35,118 bases of DNA, taken from Novosphingobium sp. Chol11 (GTDB lineage Bacteria; Pseudomonadota; Alphaproteobacteria; Sphingomonadales; Sphingomonadaceae). Under the pieces are notes generated by a model, which was given only the letters and a program-made list of their open reading frames with translations, did no database searches and was not told the DNA's origin. Below, in pieces: positions 15,480 through 24,351 of this stretch. The stretch is from the NCBI RefSeq assembly GCF_945870625.1, contig NZ_CAMBTS010000020.1, positions 1 to 35,118 of the forward strand. The letters run 5' to 3'. Position 1 is the stretch's first letter, and each line of letters begins with the position of its first letter. A program made the translations under genes and the position numbers.

Positions 15480-16826
15480 ATGGGTACTTTCACGTTCCGC
15501 CTGCCCGATATCGGTGAGGGCATTGCCGAGGCCGAAATCGTTGCCTGGCATGTGCAAGTCGGCGACCGGATCGAGGAAGACGCGCGCGTTGCCGACATGA
15601 TGACCGACAAAGCTACGGTCGAGATGGAAAGCCCGGTCTCGGGCACGGTGATCGCGGTGGCGGGCGCGGTGGGCGATGTCGTGGCAATCGGTTCGCCGCT
15701 GGTGGTGATCGAGACGGAAGGCGAGGGGGAAGTCGCGGCTGGTCTTGAGGCTGCGCCTGGTCCTTCGACAAGCTCAGGACGAGCGGGAGAGGGGGAACAA
15801 ACTAACAGGAGTGACAATCCCGTTGCTCCGGCGCCAGCCACTGGACACTTGCAATCTGAGGCCAGCGCGCAAGCCCTTCTCGCGCTGCCAACTAACCCCG
15901 CCCGTTCTGAGCCTGTCGAAGGACCAGACGCAACTCCTGCAAAGCTGCCCCCCGCCAAAGTGCTTGCCAGCCCCGCTGTGCGGCAGCGCGCGGCGGCGCT
16001 CGGCATCGATCTGGCCGATGTGCGTCCTTCCGAAGAGGGCCGCATCCGGCATGCCGACCTTGACCAGTTCCTCGCGTACAACACATCGGCGGGATACAGC
16101 AGGGCAGGGCAAACCCGCCCCGATCAGGCAGTCCGGGTCATCGGGCTGCGCCGCAGGATTGCCGAGAACATGGCGGCTGCCAAGCGCCACATTCCGCATT
16201 TCACGTATGTCGAGGAATGTGATGTGACCGCGCTGGAGGCGATGCGCGCCGATCTCAATGCGCATCGCGGTTCTAAGCCCAAGCTGACCATGCTGCCGCT
16301 GCTGATCGCGGCCATCTGCCGAACATTGCCGCAATTTCCGATGCTTAATGCGCGCTATGACGATGAGGCCGGGGTGGTGACGCGGCACGGCGCGGTGCAT
16401 CTGGGGATGGCGACGCAAACCCCGGCCGGGCTGATGGTGCCGGTGATCCGCAACGCGCAAGACCGCAACATGTGGCAGATCGCCGCCGAGATCGCTCGGC
16501 TGGCAGAGGCCGCGCGCGGCGGGACGGCCAAATCTGAGGAGCTTTCGGGTTCGACCCTCACCATTACATCGCTCGGCGCGCTGGGCGGAATTGCGACGAC
16601 GCCGGTCATCAACCGGCCCGAAGTGGCGATCATTGGCCCCAACCGGATTGTCGAGCGCCCCATGTTCGTGCCCGATGGGCTGGGCGGCGAACGGATCGAG
16701 AAGCGCAAGCTGATGAACCTGTCGATCAGTTGCGATCACCGGGTGGTCGATGGCTGGGATGTGGCCAGCTTTGTGGCGGCGTTCAAGGTATTGATCGAGA
16801 CGCCTGTCCTGATCCTGAGCGACTGA
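15480..16826 (+). CDS. bkdB: Lipoamide acyltransferase (E2) of branched-chain 2-oxo acid dehydrogenase
   Basis: A 448-residue E2 core enzyme that passes the acyl group from E1 to CoA via a swinging lipoyl arm. Residues 1-80 form one lipoyl domain with Lys44 in MTDKAT. A linker of about 80 residues follows, then an E3/E1-binding domain (SPAVRQRAAALGIDLADV, about 165-195) and the catalytic domain ending in H420-R-V-V-D424-G. The linker (residues about 93-149) is largely encoded by an inverted pair of interspersed repeats (15757-15927), inserted without breaking the frame. It shows as STSSGRAGE and ARSEPVEGP. The preference for branched-chain over other 2-oxo acids is inferred from the E1 subunits. 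Confidence 0.94.
   Translation: MGTFTFRLPDIGEGIAEAEIVAWHVQVGDRIEEDARVADMMTDKATVEMESPVSGTVIAVAGAVGDVVAIGSPLVVIETEGEGEVAAGLEAAPGPSTSSGRAGEGEQTNRSDNPVAPAPATGHLQSEASAQALLALPTNPARSEPVEGPDATPAKLPPAKVLASPAVRQRAAALGIDLADVRPSEEGRIRHADLDQFLAYNTSAGYSRAGQTRPDQAVRVIGLRRRIAENMAAAKRHIPHFTYVEECDVTALEAMRADLNAHRGSKPKLTMLPLLIAAICRTLPQFPMLNARYDDEAGVVTRHGAVHLGMATQTPAGLMVPVIRNAQDRNMWQIAAEIARLAEAARGGTAKSEELSGSTLTITSLGALGGIATTPVINRPEVAIIGPNRIVERPMFVPDGLGGERIEKRKLMNLSISCDHRVVDGWDVASFVAAFKVLIETPVLILSD
15757..15787 (+). repeat. Interspersed repeat, left arm (TTCGACAAGCTCAGGA core)
   Basis: The sequence beginning CTGGTCCTTCGACAAGC is one arm of an inverted pair within the bkdB linker. The core TTCGACAAGCTCAGGA recurs, as I recall, across many sphingomonad genomes as a short intergenic repeat. 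Confidence 0.8.
15901..15927 (-). repeat. Interspersed repeat, right arm (inverted)
   Basis: Read on the minus strand this begins CTGGTCCTTCGACAGGC, inverted relative to 15757-15787 with a few mismatches. The span from outer end to outer end is 171 bp, a multiple of three, which explains why bkdB stays open. Confidence 0.8.
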
Positions 16827-16833
16827 TCGGGGC

Positions 16834-17310
16834 TTAGCGCACGATCCCGCGATAGATCATCTGGCCTTCGCCCTGCGCGGCGATCTCGCCAGGGATGCGC
16901 CAGCGCAAGTGGGTGACATCTTCGGGCACTGCATGGCGCAGCTGGCCATCGCGGTCACGGACGGTGAGCGTTTCGAGATCGCCCCAGGTGCGGCCGCCAT
17001 CGACCGAGACTTCTTCATCGCCCACGGCGCTGCGCTGAAACGAAACCGCGCGCGGCATCGGGTTGGTGACTGTAAATTCGCGCGTCCGCGCCGATTTCCA
17101 GTTTACCACGAAGATCACGCGGTCGCCGGGTTGCAGGCGCTCGGCGCGTTCCAGCGTGCGCGCGGTGCGTCCGCCCGGCGCGGGCTGAAAGCGTTCGATG
17201 AAAACATCGCTGGCAAATTGCACCGGGTTTGCCGCTGTTGCCGTATACGGCACGATCGCGCTGGCGCTGATCAGGCCCAGCCCGATCTGATATCTCGATG
17301 GCATGCTCAT
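16834..17310 (-). CDS. Conserved exported protein of unknown function
   Basis: A 158-residue protein with an N-terminal export signal (MPSRYQIGLGLISASAIVPY, then TATAANP). The mature part looks beta-rich: DVFIERFQPAPGGRTART, RLQPGDRVIFVVNWKS, FTVTNPMPRAVSFQRS, and VSVDGGRTWGDLETLTV with THLRWRIPGEI. This resembles periplasmic immunoglobulin-like or DUF11-type repeat domains, but I cannot name a family with confidence. ATG 17310 is chosen because it starts the signal sequence; the frame extends upstream without plausible content. It converges on bkdB, whose stop is only 8 nt away. Confidence 0.7.
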   Translation of the reverse strand: MSMPSRYQIGLGLISASAIVPYTATAANPVQFASDVFIERFQPAPGGRTARTLERAERLQPGDRVIFVVNWKSARTREFTVTNPMPRAVSFQRSAVGDEEVSVDGGRTWGDLETLTVRDRDGQLRHAVPEDVTHLRWRIPGEIAAQGEGQMIYRGIVR

Positions 17311-17468
17311 GCGAATTGTGCCCCGTGGCGTTCCCTTACGCCGAAGCACCATTTCGCACAGACGTGGATAAAGTCTGGTTAACGCAGCCGAATGCGCGCG
17401 CGATGAAGCCGATGCGGGCGATTCAGCGCGAAGCACCTGCCGGGGTAAAAAAACTTGGGTTCGCGTTG

Positions 17469-17497
17469 TTGACAGGGGCAGGGCGGTGCCATAGTGG
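17469..17497 (+). promoter_or_regulatory. Putative promoter of tRNA-Asp
   Basis: A perfect TTGACA (17469-17474), a 17-bp spacer and TAGTGG (17492-17497) lie about 20 nt before the mature tRNA 5' end. Confidence 0.55.
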
Positions 17498-17516
17498 CGC
17501 TGCTCCCAAGCGAGTT

Positions 17517-17593
17517 GCGGGTGTAGCTCAGTTGGTTAGAGTGCCGGCCTGTCACGCCGGAGGTCGCGGGTTCAAGTCCCGTCACTCGCGCCA
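17517..17593 (+). tRNA. tRNA-Asp(GTC)
   Basis: A standard 77-nt cloverleaf. Acceptor strands are GCGGGTG and CACTCGC, the CCA end is encoded (17591-17593), the D-loop is AGCTCAGTTGGTTAGAG and the T-arm is CGCGGGTTCAAGTCCCG. The anticodon stem CCGGC..GCCGG encloses CTGTCAC with anticodon GTC, hence aspartate. Confidence 0.97.
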
Positions 17594-17654
17594 TTCGCTT
17601 GGGAATTTATCCCCTGGCCCAGCGGGCCATAGGTAGGCAACAGAGGCGCCGGGG

Positions 17655-17879
17655 TCAGCCCCAGCGCCCGGTCTCCATCCAGATCAGGAACCGCCTGAGC
17701 GGCAGCAGCCAGACGGTGCCAAGGACGATGTATACCAGCGTTTGCACGAGCACTGGCAGCGAGCCGATGGGCGCTGCTAAACCGGCCACGATCAGGCAAT
17801 AGCCGCTCAGCATCAGGATCAGCGCGATAATCCCCGCCGGCTTGCGCCAAGTGGGCCGGTAGCTTTCGGGATCGTCCAT
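17655..17879 (-). CDS. DUF2842 family small membrane protein
   Basis: A 74-residue protein with two hydrophobic helices (GIIALILMLSGYCLIVAGLA; LVQTLVYIVLGTVWLLPL) and a short polar end (RRFLIWMETGRWG). The P-x-W-R-K start (YRPTWRKPAG) and the terminal F-x-x-W-M-E-T-G-R-W match the alphaproteobacterial DUF2842 family. Function is unknown. Its ATG shares one base with the stop of the cyclo-ligase upstream (TGATG), indicating coupled translation. Confidence 0.82.
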   Translation of the reverse strand: MDDPESYRPTWRKPAGIIALILMLSGYCLIVAGLAAPIGSLPVLVQTLVYIVLGTVWLLPLRRFLIWMETGRWG

Positions 17880-18481
17880 CAGTGTCCTACTTCAAAAGGG
17901 CCATAGAGCCGCGTCGGCGTTACCACGGCCGTGAGCGCCTGATCATGCGCCTCGTCGGGCAAGCTGTCCACTTTCTGGCAATCCCACGCCATGCCTACCG
18001 CCGCAGTGCCGCGGTGATCAGCCAGCCAGCGATCATAATGCCCGCCGCCCTGGCCAAGCCGGGCACCCTCTGCGGAAAAGCCTACGAGCGGGAGAAGGAG
18101 GAATGTCGGCACCGCAACTCCGGCATCGGCCAGCGGTTGGAGGATGCCGAACGGGCCGGGCTCCAGCAATTCCTCGATGTGGGGCGAACGCCACAGGCGA
18201 AACTCCATCGGCGCGCCGCGCGCGGCGAACCAGGGCAAGGCGATGCCATGCCCCGCATCGTGGAAAAAGCGCGCATAGGCACCCGCCGGCGCTTCGTCCA
18301 GACCCGCATGGTAAAGCCCGATGATGGCATCCGAAGGCACCAGCGCGAGGAGCGGAGAAGGCGGGCGCAGGAAGGTGAGCGCGCGGATGCGCGGATCGAG
18401 CGCGGCAACATGGGCGCGCCGCGCCGCGCGCAATTCCTTGCGGAGTGCAGATTTGATCAGCGCGGGATCGACGGCTTGCAC
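17879..18481 (-). CDS. fthC: 5-formyltetrahydrofolate cyclo-ligase
   Basis: A 200-residue enzyme (YgfA/MTHFS family) that converts 5-formyl-THF to 5,10-methenyl-THF with ATP. It shows the basic N-terminal ALRKELRAARRAH, the LPWF and PMEFRLW blocks, FLLLPLVGFSAEGARLGQ and the hallmark GQGGGHYDRWLA. I choose GTG 18481 (GGAG 8 nt upstream), which gives the usual family length. An ATG at 18550 would add a Pro/Ser-rich tail and run close to the 6S RNA. Location directly downstream of the 6S RNA gene is widely conserved in proteobacteria. Confidence 0.92.
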   Translation of the reverse strand: MQAVDPALIKSALRKELRAARRAHVAALDPRIRALTFLRPPSPLLALVPSDAIIGLYHAGLDEAPAGAYARFFHDAGHGIALPWFAARGAPMEFRLWRSPHIEELLEPGPFGILQPLADAGVAVPTFLLLPLVGFSAEGARLGQGGGHYDRWLADHRGTAAVGMAWDCQKVDSLPDEAHDQALTAVVTPTRLYGPFEVGH

Positions 18482-18574
18482 GCTGCTCGCTCCATGTTGG
18501 CCTATGAGGAAGGAAGGAAGGGGGAAGGAGGAGGGTGACGGGCCCACCATGGGTCGTTTCCGGGAGAATCCTCT

Positions 18575-18720
18575 GACGCGCTCACGTCAGGTGGGGACCA
18601 TATACTAAGGCCAGGGCCTGAGCAGGGACAGCCCCCAAGGATTTGCTTATAGCCTCAGGGATTTCATGCGGCACGTGCCGGGCAGTTCCCGTCACCTTGC
18701 TATCTAGGCCACCCGCATTC
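18575..18720 (-). ncRNA. ssrS: 6S RNA (regulator of RNA polymerase)
   Basis: The gene-free interval between zapA and the 5-formyl-THF cyclo-ligase is the conserved place of 6S RNA, which mimics an open promoter and binds the housekeeping RNA polymerase. The minus-strand sequence can fold as a long interrupted hairpin. GGGTGG (18714-18709) pairs with CCACC (18594-18590), and ATAGCAAGG pairs loosely with CCTTAGTAT. Between them lies a large internal bubble around ACGGGAACTGCCC and GGGGCTGTCCC. A further 6-bp hairpin (18573-18590) follows at the 3' side. Ends are uncertain by about 15 nt. Confidence 0.75.
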
Positions 18721-18743
18721 ATTTCTCAAGAGCCAGGCATTTC

Positions 18744-19088
18744 TCAAGAGCTGGGCTCCTCAAGATGAGCGGCAAGCTTTTCAACCCTTGCGGCCAGCGC
18801 CTCTATCCGCGCGGCGACTTCGGCGGCGGTTCGGCCCGCGTCCTCGTCGATTACTGCGGGAGTTTCGGGCGGCGGCGGGGGTGCATTGCGATGGGCATCG
18901 TGCAGTTCGTCGGCCAGCAGCAGCGCTGCGAACAACAACATGCGGCTCTCGCTTTGGCCCGGCCCGGCGCTGACCCGCCCGGCGCGCTCATCGATCATCC
19001 GTCCGAGCATGGCGATATGGCCTTCTTCGCCGTTCGTGGCAGCCACGGTGAACACCCGGCCGCCGATGGTCAGGTTGACGTTGCTCAT
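18744..19088 (-). CDS. zapA: Cell division protein ZapA
   Basis: A 114-residue FtsZ-associated protein that cross-links FtsZ filaments at midcell. The N-terminal domain VNLTIGGRVFTVAATNGEEG followed by the helix HIAMLGRMIDERAG is typical. The long C-terminal part (LLFAALLLADELHDAHRN, then EVAARIEALAARVEKLAAHL) is the coiled coil used for tetramer formation, interrupted here by a Pro-rich patch. It sits 43 nt after a small coiled-coil gene and is followed by 6S RNA, the usual order. Confidence 0.92.
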   Translation of the reverse strand: MSNVNLTIGGRVFTVAATNGEEGHIAMLGRMIDERAGRVSAGPGQSESRMLLFAALLLADELHDAHRNAPPPPPETPAVIDEDAGRTAAEVAARIEALAARVEKLAAHLEEPSS

Positions 19089-19131
19089 GAAATTCGGCCC
19101 GTCGCTGGAGTTGGGTTCATGGCCACAGTGT

Positions 19132-19350
19132 TCATTGCGGCAAATTGGCGAGCAGCAGGTCGAGTTGGCGCAGCTCGCTGGCCACTTTATCCTTGAGCTT
19201 GCGGTGGCGCGTGGTGAGTTCGCCGATTGCGGCCGGTGCGGTTTCGCTCACGCGGCGCGCGACGACTTCAAGCCTGTCGACTGCCCGCTCGATCCGTTCC
19301 AGAGCCTGCTCAACCCCGCCGTCAGCGCTATCCAAAGCATCGTTTGCCAT
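19132..19350 (-). CDS. Small coiled-coil protein upstream of zapA
   Basis: A 72-residue, almost entirely helical protein (VEQALERIERAVDRLEVVAR, then LTTRHRKLKDKVASELRQLD) with heptad-like spacing of Leu/Val. I recognise it only as the kind of small hypothetical gene found ahead of zapA in sphingomonads. ATG 19350 (MANDALDSADGG) is chosen because the upstream extension is Cys/Ser/Arg-rich and unlike coding sequence. It probably shares the zapA transcript and may work at the division site, which is inference from position. Confidence 0.7.
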   Translation of the reverse strand: MANDALDSADGGVEQALERIERAVDRLEVVARRVSETAPAAIGELTTRHRKLKDKVASELRQLDLLLANLPQ

Positions 19351-19566
19351 GGGCCATTTTGCTAGCACAACTGCGTCTGCCTGCAACCTGCCGGATACGC
19401 ACATTCCCCAGTCTTGTGCAGCAGACTTGCGTAAGTGTCTTGTTGAGGCATGGGACCGCTTGTTTCCCGCACGCTTGACGGTGCGCGGTGCTGCTCCCAA
19501 AGAAGCGGCGCTTCGAATCGATACTGATCGCGCAGGCGCGCGGCTCCGAAGGGCAGTTTTTTGGAT

Positions 19567-21537
19567 ATGTTGCGCGACCAGTCTTCCCTTCGCCCGATGG
19601 CCAATGCGATCCGCGCGCTGGCCATGGATGCTGTCGAAGCCGCCAACTCGGGCCATCCCGGCATGCCCATGGGCATGGCAGATGTAGCAACAGTGCTGTG
19701 GTCGTCGTTCCTGAAGTATGATCCGGCCGATCCGGCCTGGCCCGACCGCGACCGGTTTGTGCTGTCGGCCGGGCATGGTTCGATGCTGATTTATGCGCTG
19801 CTCTACCTTAGCGGCTACGCCTCGCCCACCATCACCGACATCGCCAAGTTCCGCCAAATTGACAGTGTCTGCGCCGGGCACCCGGAAAACCACCTGATCG
19901 CGGGCGTAGAATGCGCCACCGGGCCGCTGGGGCAGGGGCTGGCGATGGCAGTGGGCATGGCGATTGCCGAGCGCCGCCTGAACGCGGCCTTTGGCGATGA
20001 ATTGGTTGATCATCGCACCTGGGTGATCGCAGGCGATGGCTGCCTCATGGAGGGCATCAACCACGAAGCCATCGGCCTTGCCGGGCATCTTGGCCTAGGC
20101 CACCTCAACGTGCTTTGGGACGACAACCGCATCACCATCGACGGCGATGTGAGCCTGTCTTCCAGCGAAGACATTCCGGCGCGCTACCTTTCGGCCGGTT
20201 GGCATGTGACCGCTTGCGACGGCCATGATTTCGGCGACATTGCCCGCGCGCTGGCCGAAGCCGCTGCTGATCCGCGCCCTTCGCTGGTTGCCTGCCGCAC
20301 GATCATCGGCAAAGGCGCGCCGAACAAGCAAGGCGGGCACAATGTCCACGGCGCAGCGCTGGGTGCTGCCGAAATCGCCGCTGCGCGCGAGTATCTGGGC
20401 TGGGATGCGGCGCCTTTCGAAATTCCAGAGGCCATCCTCGCCGATTGGCGCAGCGCAGGCGCGCAGGGGACAGCGGCGCATGCGGCATGGCAGCATCGCT
20501 ACGCCGCCGCTGAACCAGCTTTGCGCAGCGCATTGGCCGGTTGCCTCGACGATAGCTTGAGCCAGCAGGTTTCTGCCGAGGCCTATATCGGCGCGCTGAT
20601 CGCCAAACCTGCCAAGATCGCTACACGCAAGGCATCGGAGAATGCGCTTGAGGCCTTGCAGCATGCATGGATGATCGGCGGATCGGCGGATCTTACGGGT
20701 TCGAACAATACGCGCATCAAATCGGCCACCGCCTTTGCCAAGGGCAGCTACGACGGCAACTACATCAATTATGGCATCCGCGAATTTGGCATGGCGGCAG
20801 CCATGAACGGCATCGCGCTGCATGGCGGGCTGGTGCCGTTCGGCGGCACCTTCCTGGTTTTTTCGGACTATGCCCGCAATGCCATCCGCATGTCTGCGCT
20901 CCAGCATGCCCGCGTGATTTATGTGATGACGCATGACAGCATCGGGCTTGGCGAAGATGGCCCGACGCATCAGCCGGTCGAACATGTGATGAGCCTGCGC
21001 ATGATCCCGGGCCTGCAAGTGTTCCGCCCCGCCGATACGGTGGAAACGGCCGAAGCATGGGAACTGGCGATCAAGGCGCAAGGCACCCCCTCGCTGCTAG
21101 TGCTTTCGCGCCAGAACCTGCCGCAGATGCGCACCGAGGCGGGCGACAATCTGACCGCGCGGGGCGGCTACCGAGTTCGGGCTGCCAAAGCAGCGCGCAA
21201 GGTCGTGTTGCTGGCCACCGGTTCCGAAGTGGCGCTGGCCGACGATATTGCCGCCGCGCTCGAAGCGCAAGGGATCGGCGCGGACGTTGTATCCTTGCCG
21301 TGCTGGGAACTGTTCGATGCGCAAGACAGTTCTTATCGTGCCGACTTGTTGCCCGCAGACGTTCTCAAGGTTTCGATCGAAGCAGGGGTGACGCTGGGCT
21401 GGCAAAAGTATGTCGGTGATGGTCTGACCATCGGGATAGATAGCTTTGGCGCATCGGCCCCGGCCGACGTCTTATTCGACCACTTTGGCCTGACCGAGGC
21501 CAAGATCACACCGCAAATTCTTGAGCGGCTCGCGTAA
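19567..21537 (+). CDS. tkt: Transketolase
   Basis: A 656-residue ThDP enzyme of the non-oxidative pentose phosphate pathway, moving two-carbon units between sugar phosphates. Visible features: [14 protein letters not shown] (substrate His), [15 protein letters not shown], the ThDP motif [20 protein letters not shown] to [10 protein letters not shown], the [20 protein letters not shown] block, and [19 protein letters not shown]. The length is normal. ATG 19567 is chosen; the in-frame TTG 19561 is less likely and neither has a strong ribosome site. It begins a plus-strand run tkt-gap-MOSC-pgk-fba-thiE, linking pentose phosphate and triose phosphate steps. Confidence 0.97.
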   Translation: MLRDQSSLRPMANAIRALAMDAVEAANSGHPGMPMGMADVATVLWSSFLKYDPADPAWPDRDRFVLSAGHGSMLIYALLYLSGYASPTITDIAKFRQIDSVCAGHPENHLIAGVECATGPLGQGLAMAVGMAIAERRLNAAFGDELVDHRTWVIAGDGCLMEGINHEAIGLAGHLGLGHLNVLWDDNRITIDGDVSLSSSEDIPARYLSAGWHVTACDGHDFGDIARALAEAAADPRPSLVACRTIIGKGAPNKQGGHNVHGAALGAAEIAAAREYLGWDAAPFEIPEAILADWRSAGAQGTAAHAAWQHRYAAAEPALRSALAGCLDDSLSQQVSAEAYIGALIAKPAKIATRKASENALEALQHAWMIGGSADLTGSNNTRIKSATAFAKGSYDGNYINYGIREFGMAAAMNGIALHGGLVPFGGTFLVFSDYARNAIRMSALQHARVIYVMTHDSIGLGEDGPTHQPVEHVMSLRMIPGLQVFRPADTVETAEAWELAIKAQGTPSLLVLSRQNLPQMRTEAGDNLTARGGYRVRAAKAARKVVLLATGSEVALADDIAAALEAQGIGADVVSLPCWELFDAQDSSYRADLLPADVLKVSIEAGVTLGWQKYVGDGLTIGIDSFGASAPADVLFDHFGLTEAKITPQILERLA

Positions 21538-21557
21538 TTCAGCAGGAGATAAATGCA

Positions 21558-22565
21558 ATGGCAACCAAAGTTGCAATCAACGGTTTCGGGCGCATCGGCC
21601 GGAATGTGGCGCGTGCGATCATCGAGCGTCTTGATTGCGGGCTCGAACTCGTGTCGATCAATGATCTGGGCGATGCCAAGGCCAATGCGCTATTGTTCAA
21701 GCGTGACAGCGTGCACGGCGCGTTTGCTGGCACCGTCGAAGTCGACGGCAAGGATCTGATCATCAACGGCAAGCGCATCCATGTGACTGCCGAGCGCGAT
21801 CCAGCCAATCTGCCGCATGCCGCCAACGCGATCGATATCGCTTTGGAATGCACTGGTTTTTTTGCTGACCGCGCAGGCGGGCAAAAGCATCTGGATGCCG
21901 GCGCCAAGCGGGTGCTGATCTCGGCTCCGGCCAAGGGCGCGGACGTGACGATCGTTTACGGCGTGAACCACGACACGTTGACCGCCGCGCATACGATTGT
22001 TTCTAACGCATCGTGCACCACCAACTGCCTCGCGCCGGTCGCCAAAGTGCTCAACGATGCCATCGGCATCGAGCGCGGACTGATGACCACGATCCATAGC
22101 TATACCAACGACCAGAAGATCCTTGATCAGTATCACTCGGACGCGCGCCGTTCGCGCGCCGCCGCGATGAGCATGATCCCGACTACCACGGGCGCGGCGC
22201 GGGCAGTGGGCGAAGTGCTGCCCGAGCTCAAAGGCAAGCTCGATGGTTCGGCGATCCGCGTGCCGACGCCGAATGTCTCTGTGATCGACCTCACGTTCCA
22301 GCCAAAGCGCGACACGACCATCGAGGAAGTGAACGCATTGCTCAAGGCCGCTGCCGATGGCCCGATGAAGGGCGTGTTGGCCTATACGACCGAGCCGCTG
22401 GTATCGATCGATTTCAACCACGATCCGGCATCATCGACCGTCGACAGCCTCGAGACCGCCGTGATCGACGGCAAACTGGTACGCGTGTTGTCGTGGTATG
22501 ATAACGAATGGGGCTTTTCCAATCGCATGGTCGATACCGCAGCAGTGATGGCGGGACTGATCTAA
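21558..22565 (+). CDS. gap: Glyceraldehyde-3-phosphate dehydrogenase
   Basis: A 335-residue enzyme oxidising glyceraldehyde-3-phosphate to 1,3-bisphosphoglycerate. The Rossmann start [17 protein letters not shown] is followed by INDLGD (cofactor-selecting region), the catalytic [12 protein letters not shown] with Cys153, the HSYTND loop, and [14 protein letters not shown] at the end. AGGAG lies 9 nt before ATG 21558; an overlapping ATG at 21553 is in another frame. It starts 20 nt after tkt, so the two are probably one transcript. Confidence 0.97.
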   Translation: MATKVAINGFGRIGRNVARAIIERLDCGLELVSINDLGDAKANALLFKRDSVHGAFAGTVEVDGKDLIINGKRIHVTAERDPANLPHAANAIDIALECTGFFADRAGGQKHLDAGAKRVLISAPAKGADVTIVYGVNHDTLTAAHTIVSNASCTTNCLAPVAKVLNDAIGIERGLMTTIHSYTNDQKILDQYHSDARRSRAAAMSMIPTTTGAARAVGEVLPELKGKLDGSAIRVPTPNVSVIDLTFQPKRDTTIEEVNALLKAAADGPMKGVLAYTTEPLVSIDFNHDPASSTVDSLETAVIDGKLVRVLSWYDNEWGFSNRMVDTAAVMAGLI

Positions 22566-22570
22566 CACTC

Positions 22571-23035
22571 ATGACCCATCCGGCGCATCTGGCCGGGATC
22601 GCCCGGCACGCGCAGCCGCGCGGCCCGATCGAGGTAATCGAGCGGGTCGCAGTCAGTGTTGATGACGGGGTGGCAGGCAATGGCCGCGGCAAAGTGCTCC
22701 CGGGCAAGCCGGGCCGCCGCCAAATCAGCCTGATCGAGCAGGAAAGCTGGGACGCGGCGCTGGCGGAGCTTGGCCTTGCGCTGCCGTGGCATGTCCGCCG
22801 GGCGAACCTGCTGGTGTCAGGCGTGCGGCTACCGCGCGAGGAAGGCCGGATAATTGCCATCGGCGAGAGCCTGCGGTTGATGGTAACTTGCGAATGCGAT
22901 CCATGCAGCCGCATGGACGAGATAGCTCCCGGTCTGCGCGCCGCCTTGCTCCCCGATTGGCGCGGCGGCGTGCTGGCGCGGGTGATGGCCGGGGGCGAGA
23001 TTGCGCTTGGCGATGCGATAAGGATCGAAGCATGA
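22571..23035 (+). CDS. MOSC domain-containing protein
   Basis: A 154-residue stand-alone MOSC domain, the sulfur-carrying fold found at the C-terminus of molybdenum cofactor sulfurases. Signatures are [20 protein letters not shown] at the start, [30 protein letters not shown], and the conserved Cys region [19 protein letters not shown]. It starts 5 nt after gap and its stop overlaps the pgk ATG (ATGA). It is therefore embedded in the glycolytic transcript although no metabolic link is evident. The substrate is unknown. Confidence 0.88.
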   Translation: MTHPAHLAGIARHAQPRGPIEVIERVAVSVDDGVAGNGRGKVLPGKPGRRQISLIEQESWDAALAELGLALPWHVRRANLLVSGVRLPREEGRIIAIGESLRLMVTCECDPCSRMDEIAPGLRAALLPDWRGGVLARVMAGGEIALGDAIRIEA

Positions 23036-24246
23036 CCCAGTTCAAGACGCTTGACGACCTTCACAAGGTAGATGGGGGCAATGTGCACGGCAAGGTCGTG
23101 CTGGTCCGGGTCGATCTTAATTTGCCGATGCAGGACGGCGCAGTGACCGATGATACACGCGTGCGCGCCGCCGCGCCGACGGTGCTGGAACTGGCCGATG
23201 CCGGGGCCAAAGTGCTGCTGCTGGCGCATTTCGGAAGGCCCAAGGGCGAGCGCAGTTCGACCCAGTCGTTGAGCATGGTGGTAAGCACGGTGGAGAGCGT
23301 GCTTGGCCGCGAGGTGATGTTCTGCCCTGAAATCTATGGGCCGGTGGTGGCGCAAGTGGTCGGCATCCTGCCGCCGGGCGGCATTGCATTGCTCGAGAAC
23401 ACGCGCTTCTGGAAGGGCGAGGAAGCCAATGATCCAGAGCTCGCGGCGGCGATTGCGGCCAACGCCGATTTCTATGTCAACGATGCGTTCTCAGCGGCGC
23501 ACCGCGCGCATGCCACCACCGAGGGTTTGGCCCATGTGCTGCCATCGTTCGCAGGGCGTTCGATGGAGGCTGAACTGGTCGCGCTGGGCAAAGCGCTAGA
23601 TCATCCAGAGCGGCCTGTGGCGGCGGTTGTGGGCGGGGCCAAGGTCTCTTCGAAGCTCGACGTGCTGCGGCACCTGGTCGACAAGGTCGATCACCTGATC
23701 ATCGGCGGAGGCATGGCCAACACGTTTCTGGCGGCGCGCGGCGTGGCGGTGGGCAAATCGCTGTGCGAGCACGATCTGACTGCGACGGCCGACGAGATCA
23801 TGGTAAATGCTGAGAAATCGGGCTGCACTGTTCATCTTCCCTACGATGTGGCGGTTTCGAAAGAATTTGCGGCCAATCCCGCTTCGTTCCGTGTCTGCAA
23901 CGTGCACGAAGTGGAAGCGGACGAGATGATCCTCGATGTCGGGCCTGCGGCGGTCGAGGCGCTGGCCGATGTGCTCAAGACCTGCCGCACGCTGGTGTGG
24001 AATGGGCCGATGGGCGCCTTCGAGATGGAGCCGTTCGACACCGCCACCGTCGCGCTCGCGCGCACGGCGGCGGCCCTGACCAAGGAAGGCTCGCTGATCT
24101 CTGTCGCGGGCGGCGGCGATACCGTGGCAGCGCTGAATCTCGCCGGGGTCGCGGGCGATTTCACTTACGTTTCCACCGCAGGCGGGGCTTTCCTCGAATG
24201 GATGGAAGGGCGCGTCTTGCCCGGGGTTGCCGCGCTGGAAGCCTGA
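23032..24246 (+). CDS. pgk: Phosphoglycerate kinase
   Basis: A 404-residue kinase making ATP from 1,3-bisphosphoglycerate. It shows [20 protein letters not shown] (substrate-binding Arg/Asp), [11 protein letters not shown] (His-Phe-Gly-Arg), [44 protein letters not shown], the hinge [14 protein letters not shown], and the nucleotide-binding [12 protein letters not shown]. Its start overlaps the MOSC stop by 4 nt. The length and all key blocks are normal. Confidence 0.97.
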   Translation: MTQFKTLDDLHKVDGGNVHGKVVLVRVDLNLPMQDGAVTDDTRVRAAAPTVLELADAGAKVLLLAHFGRPKGERSSTQSLSMVVSTVESVLGREVMFCPEIYGPVVAQVVGILPPGGIALLENTRFWKGEEANDPELAAAIAANADFYVNDAFSAAHRAHATTEGLAHVLPSFAGRSMEAELVALGKALDHPERPVAAVVGGAKVSSKLDVLRHLVDKVDHLIIGGGMANTFLAARGVAVGKSLCEHDLTATADEIMVNAEKSGCTVHLPYDVAVSKEFAANPASFRVCNVHEVEADEMILDVGPAAVEALADVLKTCRTLVWNGPMGAFEMEPFDTATVALARTAAALTKEGSLISVAGGGDTVAALNLAGVAGDFTYVSTAGGAFLEWMEGRVLPGVAALEA

Positions 24247-24283
24247 TACGGGCACAATTCCGGACAGGGCACCGCCATTCCAT

Positions 24284-24333
24284 GTTGCAGTGCAACGCAT
24301 GGCTGACTAAAGGCCGCGTTGCATTCGAATGCA
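24284..24333 (+). promoter_or_regulatory. Two dyad elements upstream of fba (putative operator region)
   Basis: In the 105-bp gap between pgk and fba lie GTTGCAGTGCAAC (24284-24296) and the perfect 14-bp palindrome TGCATTCGAATGCA (24320-24333). Both are built from TTGCA/TGCAA-like halves, 36 bp centre to centre. A possible -35 TTGCAG with a weak TAAAGG after 17 bp overlaps the first dyad. The arrangement suggests a regulated promoter for the aldolase; the regulator is unknown. Confidence 0.5.
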
Positions 24334-24351
24334 CGCGCCGGGGGAACTTAC

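Noticed and set aside
17615..17629. TGGCCC-AGC-GGGCCA hairpin after tRNA-Asp as a terminator
   Set aside because: The stem is only 6 bp and no T-run follows on either strand. It may slow polymerase between convergent units, but I cannot support a terminator call.
18482..18550. ATG 18550 as the start of the folate cyclo-ligase
   Set aside because: It would add 23 residues of Pro/Ser-rich sequence absent from the family. GTG 18481 has a proper ribosome site and gives the normal length.
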